DNA of 64,000 nucleotides. Source: Poronia punctata. Taxonomy: Eukaryota; Ascomycota; Sordariomycetes; Xylariales; Xylariaceae. The notes beneath the pieces are model-generated. The model was given only the letters and a program-made list of their open reading frames with translations. It was not told the DNA's origin and did not search any database. Positions 45,001 through 55,770 of the stretch are shown here, piece after piece (positions within the stretch are counted from its first letter, which is position 1; each line of letters opens with the position of its first letter). The stretch spans positions 23,440 to 87,439 of the forward strand of contig MU401620.1 of assembly GCA_022579005.1 (NCBI GenBank). Direction: 5' to 3'. The translations under genes and the position numbers were made by a program.

Positions 45001-47590
45001 AAAAACAAGCTTTTTATATTATTAATTTAGCTATATTATCTTAAGCTACAACTTTTATTTAAATAATAAAAGCATATACTATATAAAATATACTTTATAA
45101 GTACTAAATTAATATTTATTAAAACTACTTAATTATATAGTTTATAACTTTAATATTAACTTTACTTTAAAAAGGTTTTAAATAAGTGCTAAAATTTTAA
45201 AAATTATATATAAAAAAATGCTTATTAAAGCATATTAAGCACTTAGCAAAATTAAATATATATATACCTTTTTATATTGCACTTTTAATATTATTAAAAA
45301 AGATTAGCTATAAAAACAATAATAAATTAATTTTATAAATAATAATAAAAGCTTTTAATAATATAGTAAGCTTTAATAAACTTATACTTACTTTGCTAAT
45401 ATTTAAAACTTATTTATAAATTAATTATAATTTACTATTATTATTTAAAATTATTAATATATAAAAGCTATTTAAAAAGCTATAAAAGCTATTTAAAATA
45501 AATAAACAAAAGTAAGCGTATTATATACGCTTAATACTTAAAATAGCCTTAATTTACTTTTTATTTTTATTTTTTCTTTATAAAGTAAAGTTTTTATTTA
45601 GCAAAAAACGCAAAAATAAAATAGTTTTTTTAAAGTTTAAGCAATTAAAAATAAAAACGTTATTATTAATATAGTTAATAAACTAATAAAGTTTTATTAT
45701 ACTTAAATAAAACTATATTAATATATAAATAAACTTTTAATAAATATAAACTAAACTAATTAAAAAGTAAAAGTAAAATAAAATATACTTTTAATAAAAA
45801 TAAAAAATTTGCAACTTTTTACTACTTTAGCAATTATTTATTACTTTTATAAAAAATTAAAATTAAAATAGTTATTATATTATAATACTTTTTTATAATA
45901 TAATTTAAATATATAATAGTACTAAAAATGTATTTAAATATAAAAAAAGGCAGATTTTTAATTATTATTAAAACTATATAATAAAAGCATTATTTTTATT
46001 TTTAGTTTACTTTTTAAAAATTTTAACGCTTTAAAAATTAATAATCTTTTTAAATATAAAAATATTTAAGTTTGTTTGTTTTAATTTTAAAAAATACTTA
46101 AATATTAAGCTATTTTTATTTTATATAGTATATAAAATTAAAAGCAAAACAACTTAGCTTTATAAAAAATTATAATTAATAATTTAAAGCTATAATAATT
46201 ATAAAAAAAGCTTATTTTATATTAAGCTATTATTATTTAATAAATAAGTTAATAAGTTATACTTATACTTGCTTTATTTTTAATTTAAAATTATAATACT
46301 TATAATAAGCTAAAAACGTTATATAAATATATACATAGTTAAAAACAATTTATATTATATATATATGCTTACTTATTAAACTTAAAAAAAGTACTTTAAA
46401 AGTATTATTTTTTAATTACTTTGCTTTTTTTATAGTTTAGCTAAATTTAGTTTATATTAGTATTAAACTTATTTTAAATATTATTAAAATTAACTTAAAA
46501 TAATAACTTTAACTTATAACCTTTACTTATTATTTATAAAAAGCAAATAAAATAAATTTAGCATTATTATAATATAAATTAATAATATTTTATTATTTAC
46601 TATATTATCGTTTTTAGCTAAAAAAAAGCAAACTTATTAAAGTTAAATTTAAAGCAAAACTAAAGCAATTTTTTAATAAAAAGTAAGTAATTAAGTTTAA
46701 TAGTATAAAGGTTATTTTTTAAAATAGTAAAATAATTTTTATATAAAAAAGTTAAGCAAAAAATTTAATTAAAATTAACTTTATTTTAATTAACGCTTTT
46801 TATTAATATATTAGCTAAAAAGTATATAGTATATATATTAGTAATATTTATTAACTTAAAGCTATATTTAACTTATTAATAAGTATGCAAGTTACTAAAC
46901 TTATAAAAAAAAATATTTAAGCATTAAATAAGCAAATTAACTAGTAAATTAAAAGTAAGCACTATAAATTAACTTATATACTTTTAACTTTAATAAAAGC
47001 AAAGCTGTTTATTTTTACTAGTAAATTATTTGCTAATAATACTAACTTAAGCTTTTAAATTAATTTTATTATTATTTTTACTACTAAATTAATTTTAAAT
47101 TATAAGCAAAATAAATATAAAATTATTTATAATATTATATACTAAAATTTAAATAAATATAAACGCATTACTTAATTTATTTTTGCTAGTAAACTATATA
47201 GTATAATTAATAAAGTTAATAATATTATTGCTTTATATATTATTTTATATTTAATTTTTAAAATACTTAAATTACTTTTAATTTTTTTTAGTACTTTATA
47301 TTAATTTTAAGTTGCTTTATTAATACTTTATAAAGCTTAAAAGTATATATAAAAAACGCTTTATAATTAACGTAATGTTGCTATATAAATTATATAAAAA
47401 AAGATTATAAAAGTATATTAAATTAATAAAAAAAACTTTATAAATTTGTTTATAAAAAAACTTTTAACTATATATTTAAGTTTTTTATTATAATAAATTA
47501 AATATAAATAAAAATTAAAGCAATAGTAAATTGCTTATAAGTTAAAAAAAATTATAAAAAAATAAAAGTTTAGTTAAAAAAAATAGCAAG

Positions 47591-47945
47591 TATTAAAATC
47601 TTTTTTAATACTTTTAACCTTTTTAATTATATTAAAGCTATTAAAATCTAAATATTTAATTTTTTATATATTATTTTAAACTATATTAAACTTACTTTAT
47701 TAAAAAAGTATATATATAGTATATATATAATATATATAACTAGTATGCGTTTTTTATATTTTAAATATATAATAAGTTTATGTTTTTTTTAAATTCCTAA
47801 TAAGTATAAAATAACTTTATATTTTTATAGCTATATAAACTTACTAAAAAAAGTTTTTTTAATTTCTTTTTTTTAATTAATTAAGCTAATATAATACTAT
47901 TAATAATAATATATTATAATTATATTTACTTTAGCTAAACTAATA
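47591..47945. repeat. Outer element, right LTR-like direct repeat
   Basis: Second copy of the 34631-35012 repeat, 27 bp shorter because of small deletions. Confidence 0.8.
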
Positions 47946-48515
47946 GTTATATATAATTAAAATATATATAATTATAATAAATCTTTTAAAAATAAGCTTT
48001 TTATTAATATTTATATAATAAAACTTTATATATATATTAATTATTATATTTATAAAATTTAGTTTTTATTCATTTAATATAAGTAAAATTAAGTGCTTTA
48101 ATAATTAATTTAATAAATAAGGTTTTATTATTTATAAAAAAATAAAATATAATGTTCTTTAATTTAATAAAAACTTAATTTTATAATTTATAATTTAGCT
48201 TTATATTATAAAGTACTTTAATTATTATTAATATTTTATAATTAAAAAAATTAATTAAATACTTTATTATTAAAATAAATTAAAAAGTTATAAAATTATA
48301 CTTATTTTATTTATAATTTTAAAGCTTTATAAATAAGTATTTTAAAGCTTTTATTTATTATAAAATAATAAAAAACTTAATTTAAATTTTTAAAAATATA
48401 TTAAAATAAAATTATTATTAAATTAAAATAATTTAATAAATTATTAATATAACAAAAATATATAATAAAAAACTATTAATTAAAAAGCTATTATTTTTTA
48501 TACACTTTTATTTTT

Positions 48516-49129
48516 AATATAAAGGTTTTTTTAATTAAAAATAGCTATAATTATAAAGGTTTTTATAATTAGAAATAGCTGCGGAATTGCAAAGGTCCTT
48601 GCAATTAAAAATGGCTGCGGAATTGCAAAGGTCCTTGCAATTAGAAATGGCTACAATTGCAAAGGTCCTTGCAATTAGAAATAGCTGCAATTGCAAAGGT
48701 CTTTATAATTAGAAATGGCTGCAGAATTGCAAAGGTCCTTGCAATTAGAAATGGCTGCAATTGCAAAGGTCCTTGCAATTAGAAATGGCTGCGGAATTGC
48801 AAAGGTCCTTGCAATTGGAAATGGCTGCGGAATTGCAAAGGTCCTTGCAATTAGAAATGGCTGCAATTGCAAAGGTCCTTGCAATTAGAAATGGCTGCAA
48901 TTGCAAAGGTCCTTGCAATTGGAAATGGCTGCGGAATTGCAAAGGTCCTTGCAATTGGAAATGGCTGCAATTGCAAAAGTCCTTGTAATTGGAAATGGCT
49001 GCAATTGCAAAGGTCCTTGCAATTGGAAATGGCTGCGGAATTGCAAAGGTCCTTGCAATTGGAAATGGCTGCAATTGCAAAGGTCCTTGCAATTAGAAAT
49101 GGCTGCAATTGCCAAGGGCTAGTTGCGAA
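48516..49129 (+). repeat. Right-edge minisatellite, 34/36-bp unit, about 17 copies
   Basis: The unit is AATTGCAAAGGTCCTTGCAA followed by TTAGAAATGGCTGC with an optional GG. The core AATTGCAA-AGGTCC-TTGCAATT is a near-perfect inverted repeat. Units nearest the A+T block are mutated (AATTATAAAGGTTTTTATAA), middle units are clean, and the last reads AATTGCCAAGGGCTAGTTGCG, close to the left-edge array. Long open frames on both strands here are products of the repeat. Confidence 0.94.
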
Positions 49130-50190
49130 TAACTTACTGCCAAGGTCTTGAAATTTTGGTTTAATTGATTTATGTAAGTAACGCCAATACCCCTTCAGCA
49201 TTAGGGTAGACCTAACACAAAAAAACGACGAAAAAACGATAAACAAACAGTAACCCCTCTCGTCCGCCGTACTCTTACAACACTGGGCTAGGCTTTTGTG
49301 ACCACGACATTATTTTTTCAGGATATTTTTGTACTCGTACTCGTACTTGTATTTTGCTTGTTTGCAAGTAATAAGACAATTCCGTAACCTACCCACGTTT
49401 CTACCTTTTCTTATTTCCTTTCCGAGAAAGTAGGACATTTTCGTATCACCTACTATCTATGTAGTATGTAAATAAGCTCATTTAAATAGATTACCTACTT
49501 ACGTACTTAAGTCTATCGTGGCAACCACGCCGCATGTTTAGGATAAAGCAAGAGCACTTAAATATATATATATTATCCTCGACTATATAGTCCTAAATAT
49601 TATAAAATCCATATCCTATCCCTTGCTTACCTGGTAGGTATAGTCTGGAATATTACATTAGGTAGGTAGGTAGACGTAATTCCTAAACCGCCTTCCATTC
49701 GCGGCGCGGACTTCGGGGGATCTGATCTGAAACGACAAGGCAAGGGCGGAGAAGCAGTTTTGTATAGGTAGGTAGGTAGGTATTATAATCTGCAGGGTGC
49801 TTGTTATTATTAACCTAGATTTGTTCGAGACTCATATACTCGTACATATATACAAACAAGGTAGGTTCGGTTCATGACAACTCCATCGTCTGCAAAGATA
49901 GCGAGTTTCATAATTAGGTATAGACAAGGGTAAGGTAGGTATAACAAACAGACGTACTACCTCTTTTTCTTTTCTTCCAAATCCCCGACCCCGCCTAGAA
50001 ATTGGGTTTGATATACCTACACGGAGATAGTTGGTTTGCAAATCTATGTACCGTACCTGTAACAAACCTTGCAAGTCAAGGACATGCCTTTTACAACAAC
50101 ACGTGGTGGTGTAAGAGAGCTAGTCTTTCATCATCTAACCGTTATTAAGGCTGGTTTCAAATAGTCCATATCCTTTCTTTTTCTTTGTTT
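49130..50190. other. Intergenic, 1.06 kb between repeat array and helicase gene
   Basis: G+C content recovers from 49.1 kb. It contains TAGG repeats at 49660-49673 and 49765-49781. No gene is supported; the 3' region of the minus-strand helicase gene lies at its right end. Confidence 0.4.
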
Positions 50191-52550
50191 CTATGCTCCC
50201 CCGATAGATGTCGCGTCAACGTAACGGAGGTCAGCATTATTCTCAAGCCAATCCATCCAATTCTTAAGGAATTTACTCCCTCTACATGTGACAAAAAAAC
50301 TAGTTAGTAAAAACTCGATCTTCATCGCAAGGGGGGGAGCGAGGGATTGGTTTACCTCTTAACCGTCTCCGAATCGCCCACCACTACCAGGGAACGTTTC
50401 GGTCGTGTCATGGCAACTGGTTATCGTTAGTGACAGAGGAAGGAGGTAGATAGTAGATAGATAGATGGATAAGAAAGCATTTTACCATTCAATCGACGCT
50501 TCTCGCTGAGGAAGCCAACTTCGCCTTCGGGATTACTTCTAACCAAGCTGACAATCACGGCTTCCTTTTCGCGGCCCTGGAAACCGTCGACCGACCCGAG
50601 CTCGATGCCGGGAAATTTCTCTTTGAGCGGAGCTAGGAGCCCAAGCTATATAATGAATGTATTTAGGATAGGATCATGTCAAGTGGATAGAAGATAGCTC
50701 CGAACTATGCATGCATGCACGGCCAAAAGTACAATAATTCTTTCGGGAGGTGATGGTTCGGTCGAGCTTACCTGGGCATTATAAGGCGTAACAACTGCGA
50801 TATCATCCGGCTTGATGCCAGCCTTGACAAGTTTGTGCACGTGCTGTCTTACGAGCGCTGCTTCCATCTCGTTGCTTTTGCTCTCGCCATAGAGAGATCT
50901 GATACTCCCTTTCTTATTCTTCCCCTCCCCTTCCTCCTCCTCGTTCTTTTCCGGGAAATCGCCACCTTGTGTATCGATGAATATGACCGGCTCATTAGTG
51001 TCCTCGGTATCCTCTACGCCATAAGGCAAGTCTTTGAGTAATCTAGCTTTGACCGCTTCCGCCGCCACAAGCTCCGAGTCGTACAGTTGGTCCGACGGAA
51101 ATCGCATGATGGCCTCGTGCATCCGGTATTGCGTCGTGAGCATGCGCTTGATTGACGAGCCATGCAGCGCCAGTAACCTATCGAACAAGGTTGTTTCGAG
51201 CCCTAGGCCCTTTATTATGTTCTTCTTCTCTGTCCCTTCCCCTTCCCCTTTTACCTTCAGCTTGACTTTCGAATTCGTCGATTTGACCGTAGGTGGTAAC
51301 TGGAGGTGGTCACCGGCACAGACGGCCTTCTTGGCCGCTAGTAACGGCACCCAACATTGAGCTTCGAGAGCCTGGCTTGCTTCATCGATGACGATGACGT
51401 CAAATTCCTCGTTTTTCAACTGATAGCTTCCCGCGCCATGAAGCGTGGCGAGGACGACTTTGCTGCCCTTGATCAGGGTATTGACGCACCGCCGCTCCCT
51501 CTCTCTATATTCCTTGCGCAGCTCTTTCAAGTCGCCGTATATGGCTCTACGCTCCCTTCCGCTCTTCGTCTTCTTGATAGACGCCTGTTTCGCATCCATC
51601 TCGGACCGCACGTCGCGGACAATCGTGCCGGCTTCTGAAGTCTGGGTGAGGACGTCTAGGGAGTGGTCGAGCACGGAAGGAAGCAGTCGCGCCGGGTGTC
51701 CGAGCCGCAGAATAGGTATTTTGTGTGGAGATAATCGCTCGACGATGTTGTCTACGGATATGTTTGACGGGCCGCATACTAGTACTCTTAAGTCGCGCTT
51801 CACCATCTGTAGGATCAGTTCAATGAGTGTGTGAGTCTTTCCTGTCCCCGGTGGCCCATGTATCAAAGCGACTTCGCGCGAGGCAAGGGCAAACCGGATT
51901 GCGTTTTTCTGAGAATCGTTCAGGGTTGGGTCCTGCCACTCTATTCTCCCAAAAGCCGGGTCCTCCTCCAACTCACGGGGGACGGGCGAGGGGGTGCTCA
52001 GGCCAAAGACCACACGCATGAAGCTGGTATACTCTGACTCGGTCATCTTCTGCAGCTTCTCCATGGTCAAGTTCATGCGGCGGTAGGTAACATCGTCGGC
52101 GAGTTTGACAATCCACACACGACCCGACAGCGAGAGTGCATCTTCCTTGTCTTCGTCCACGGCAACGGCGACGGCCTCCTTCTTGATCTTGGTAACAACC
52201 CCTCTCGCGCCCTTCTTCTCTAGATCCTTGACCTCTCGCTTCTTGGCGCTGCCGGCCGGCTGTTCCGAAACGAGCACAATGTCACCGGTACGGATGCCGT
52301 GCTCGGGTAGCTCACCCCCCGTCGCGCTGTCCGGGCTAAGCTCCAGGACGGTCCGCCCACCGAGGCCGGTCCGCTGGGACGAGACGACCAGGTTGGTGAT
52401 GGCGAGTCCGGCACGCTGAAGCGAGGTCGGGCTGGTGTTGGCGATCAGGCCGCTCGTCTCCTGCAGTTCGCTCTGTAGCTCGGCGTCGAGAAGCGCGAGC
52501 TGCGTGCTTGCGAACGCGGTGATATCCACCGGTTTCGTAAGTATGGACAT
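50191..52550 (-). CDS. SMUBP2/Hcs1-type superfamily 1B DNA/RNA helicase, four exons
   Basis: Exons 52550-50772, 50645-50486, 50416-50356 and 50281-50191 give 696 residues, each splice keeping frame: [30 protein letters not shown] and [12 protein letters not shown]. Walker A is GPPGTGKT (232-239); motif II is DEAS (389-392) followed by GDHLQLPP (413-420); motif [13 protein letters not shown]; motifs V-VI are [13 protein letters not shown] and [15 protein letters not shown]. This is the Upf1-like group closest to human IGHMBP2 and yeast Hcs1, ATP-dependent 5'-3' unwinding enzymes linked to DNA replication or translation. The R3H and AN1 finger of the animal protein are absent, as in yeast. A long charged linker ([15 protein letters not shown]) precedes the second RecA domain. 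The start at [10 protein letters not shown] fits the family N-terminus. Confidence 0.93.
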
Positions 52551-53192
52551 TGTGTTACTTATGTAAACGACGTCATTAACTGGAACTAGGGAGCAAGCCT
52601 TGACAAAATGTGCAATCTTGTTGTCTACGGGCCTTGCTAACCCGGATACGATATCATCTGTATTGCGGGGGCAGTGTCGAATGTGGCTACGTTTCGACTT
52701 ATCTCTGGGTGGGAGGAAATATTTACCCAATTGTCGCCTTGCAATGCACTATCTCGCCGTTTCTTACACGCTGCAAGACTATACAAGACCTCACTTATAC
52801 GTGTGTGTATTCAAAACCCAAGCTGTAGCGCCGTCTCCTATAAGTAAGAAGAATTCACCTTACTTAATGTTAGTTGATTGGATGGTGTTGGCTGTTTCGG
52901 CTGATTATGGGTTATTGCAGGTGCAGGTGGTCCCGTGTTTGGTGGAGTGTGACCGTCAGTGTGCCCCGGTCACACAGCGTACACTACTCGTACAATAACC
53001 TTAAAACGAGGGTTAGGCTCTCCGAAATTGCGACGACCTCTCGCCCGTCCAAGACACGATTACCTACGGTCGCTGGTTCCTGTGCTCGTATTTACTTACG
53101 GAGAAAACACATTCCTAACCCAGTATCCTATATTCTGATAATCAAAGCAACGAATAACTGCGACTTGTATATTGTAAGCGAGTCCCACGCAC
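52551..53192. other. Intergenic between helicase 5' end and DUF202 3' end
   Basis: This 0.64-kb stretch should hold the helicase promoter. The frame of the helicase extends upstream to 52730 but with no family resemblance before MSILT. No other feature is seen. Confidence 0.4.
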
Positions 53193-54415
53193 TTAGACAA
53201 CAACCACCGGCGCATTAACACTAGGAGGCTGTATAATAAGTATGACGATGAGGCTGGCAAGCATTAGTGCGAATGCGAGAAACGACACCAAGACGATCGA
53301 ACCCCTAGATGCCGGGAATTTCCCTCTCAATAGCCACTGCTGGGGCTGATAAAACCTATGGTATCCTAGGGCAAGCACCAAGATCGATATACCCAAGAAA
53401 GTGATCCCTAACGGCTTCCCCATATGGCGAAAATGATTGGCGCTTTGCCCGTCCATAAGACTCGAGTTAAGGCGGAATAGTTGGGTGATTGCGATTCCAA
53501 TCGAGGCGAATGCGAGAGACGTTCGCAACCAAGCGAGAAAGGTGCGTTCTAGTAGCCCAAGTCGAAATCCAAAATGTCAGCCCTGCAGAGTCCGAAGCAC
53601 GAATACGGGGACATAAGGGTTCTGCCACATACCCAGCGCGAGGTGATCCCTCGCTACACTGCCTTTGTTTTCTAGCTCGATCGACCAGATGCCATCCAGG
53701 AAACCCCAGGGGCCGTGCTTATCTTCCGCGTCGCGCGTTGCGTGGCTATGTCTGTCCTCGCCATTCGTGCCATTCCGTGAGACGGACTGGCGGTTTCGAA
53801 GACTCGAAGTGGTTTGTGTGCTCTGGTAATTCATAGTATTCCTCGGCATCACCATGCTAGTCCTTTCATCAGGGATCGCAGGGCTATCGAGATCCTCAGA
53901 CACCGGGGACATGTGTTCGGAATGCATTTCGGAGGCGCGTCCGGGGGAACGGCCACTAATGGAATCGGCACGTTGTCGAGCAGTCTATGTGATGATCGCC
54001 ATGGTTTGTCAACAGCCACGCTTGTATTTTTGGTTTACTATTCTCTCTATTTTGCGGCGACCAAGCTTATCGCTTTATCCGATACCGTATTCGGGTACCT
54101 AATAACACTGCCATCGTTGCGACACTGTGCCTACAGCAGCCGGGCGGTAGCATATGGCAGATACATGGTTTTCCTGCTTGGAACTAATACTGGGGCTAGG
54201 ACGAGGGCTAAGGTCGGAGGTAAGGGCAGACGAACCTCGAGTATATCACTGATCCTTTCCTGGCCGGACTGCCTTCTGGTAATAGGACTTGCAGAGTGAT
54301 ATCTGGTGATCGAGCCGGATTGCCCCGGATGCGCTGAGGGTAGAGATGTGGTCCTCCTTATATCCAAGGGCGAGGACCGTCCGGGTTGCGATTGCGTAGG
54401 ATGACCTAGCGACAT
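53193..54415 (-). CDS. DUF202 (PF02656) membrane protein, two certain and one probable 5' exon
   Basis: Exons 53984-53633 and 53548-53193 are firm: the intron (GTATGT donor, CTACTAG acceptor) joins RDHLAL to ERTFLAWLRTSLAFASIG, the signature of DUF202. Three membrane helices follow: SLAFASIGIAITQLF, GITFLGISILVLALGYH and IVLVSFLAFALMLASLIVILI. A probable first exon, 54415-54236 (MSLGHPTQSQPGRSS...RISDILE), joins in phase 0 to TARQRADSISGRS through a weak GTTCGT donor; it gives 295 residues with a disordered, Ser-rich cytosolic N-terminus. DUF202 also forms the membrane part of the yeast vacuolar VTC complex, but stand-alone members like this have no settled function. If the first exon is wrong, the start may be MHSEHM at 53927. 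Confidence 0.82.
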
Positions 54416-55770
54416 TGTCGAGCAGGTATACTATTAAGCGAGAAGGGATATTGATTATGCGGTCGCATCGGTTCGAGCTCGGTTCCGCTACCTTCCTACA
54501 TGAGGTTGAAGGAAACAGGTATTATATATCGACGCTGTAGATGAAGGGCCGCGGGCTACGGGTAGCATCCTAGTGGCCCAGTTCTGCATCCAAGCGTTGA
54601 GACTCGGTGCCTGGCGCCTTCAGCAGTAGCAAGATGCGTGTTTTGAGCAATTGATGTGCGGAAACTTTGACCCGCGAGCCATCAAGTGCTTGGTATGTGG
54701 ATAGCTCTTATTACTAGACCAGATAAGTTAGGTGCATAACGTAGATATGCACTTGCGACAACTGGATAGCTTCAAGCACTTCCCTAGCCTGAACCAGCAA
54801 AACACATAACAACTTTTGAAGTTTAATACCTACCTACGTTTCATACAGAAAAAAAAATACCGTGCGCAGGTTATGCAGTGGCCTGATATGGAAACAATAT
54901 AAAATAAACGGAAGTATCTACGGTACTGAACAAGGGAAGCCCGGGGGCCGTTGGGGGAAGCTTTTTCTGGTATGGCGTCTCCGATGTACTCTGATACAGC
55001 GGTGGTCTAGCCTATGAGTGGGCAGCTACCAAGAACGACTTGCAGAACCTCGTAGCCAACGTACATCACACATGCACGAACCAAAGAACTTACTTCTTCT
55101 GTGTGTGCAATGCGTAATATACATGTACTTACTCGTATGTTAGGTATGTATTTGGCATGCATTATGTGGTGCTGCACTTCCAAGTTGAGTAGAATGCAAA
55201 CCTGATTGGCGCCATGGCTTCTGCTACATACATACCGTGATAAGAGACAGGCCGCCCGCGTTTGCACACCCCGTATTTCTATTCTGTAACCGGTCTGAGG
55301 GCCGATATATCTGCAGCGGCCGGAGGTAATCTTTATGTCGTACAACTTTGCCATTGTCACGGAGCTAGTCTAGGTCACCAATGTTGAAAGTGTTTAAGAG
55401 GAAAGCAAAAAGTAACATAAAATCAAAGTATATATGATATATAACAAAGCGTATTTATAACTTATAGGGTACGCAAATCGACCCCAAATGTTAGCAAAAT
55501 AGATAAATAAATAGTATGTGCGATAATTTTCGAAAAACGAGCCACCTTGAAGCTCTAGTAATGACTTCAGTGACCACCCCTGAATGACCTCTTTATATAT
55601 CCTGTTATGCGTGGAAAAAATCATCTCATCCAACCACGTAAGACATTACACTAAATCTTCCCTCGTCCAATCCATCTCCATGAAATCCTGGTCATATAGT
55701 ACAGCTGACGGTTCATAAAGTCATGATGGACCTGGATCCTTAGTCTGAACCACTCGAGATACTCATCCCA
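54416..55770. other. Intergenic, 1.36 kb
   Basis: Upstream of the DUF202 gene and downstream of the TBC gene. Small frames (55007-55360 and 55394-55633, minus) show no domain. A+T-rich near 55.4-55.5 kb. Nothing further is supported. Confidence 0.35.

Larger units (their letters stand above)
34631..47945. mobile_element. Outer LTR retroelement, RIP-degraded, interrupted by an inner element
   Basis: A 382-bp segment (34631-35012) recurs in direct orientation at 47591-47945 with point differences and small indels. Both copies begin TATTAAAATC and end GCTAAACTAATA, so the termini are TATTA...TAATA, which is what TGTTA...TAACA becomes after C-to-T and G-to-A mutation. They therefore look like LTRs of one element. 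A separate LTR element (35218-42007) lies inside; removing it leaves about 6.5 kb, a normal LTR-retroelement length. I could not read polymerase motifs in 42.0-47.6 kb in either strand by eye, so class and orientation are open. No exact target duplication is evident. Confidence 0.65.
34081..48515. other. A+T-rich, RIP-like repeat block
   Basis: About 14.4 kb of almost pure A/T with TpA dominant and CpG, CC and GG nearly absent, in sharp contrast to the flanking genes. No intact reading frame is present. Two pairs of long direct repeats and legible ghosts of retroelement polymerase show that the block is mutated transposons, as expected from repeat-induced point mutation (C-to-T mostly in CpA). 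Parts not covered by the entries below (for example 34081-34630 and 47946-48515) show no separate structure to me. Confidence 0.9.

Noticed and set aside
33672..49129. Regularly spaced repeats at the block edges as CRISPR arrays
   Set aside because: Units are directly adjacent with no variable spacers, and this is eukaryotic DNA; they are minisatellites.
48675..49246. Several overlapping 69-131-codon frames on both strands
   Set aside because: They translate the 34/36-bp repeat in successive frames (repeating KDLCNSAAISN-type peptides); an artefact of the tandem array.
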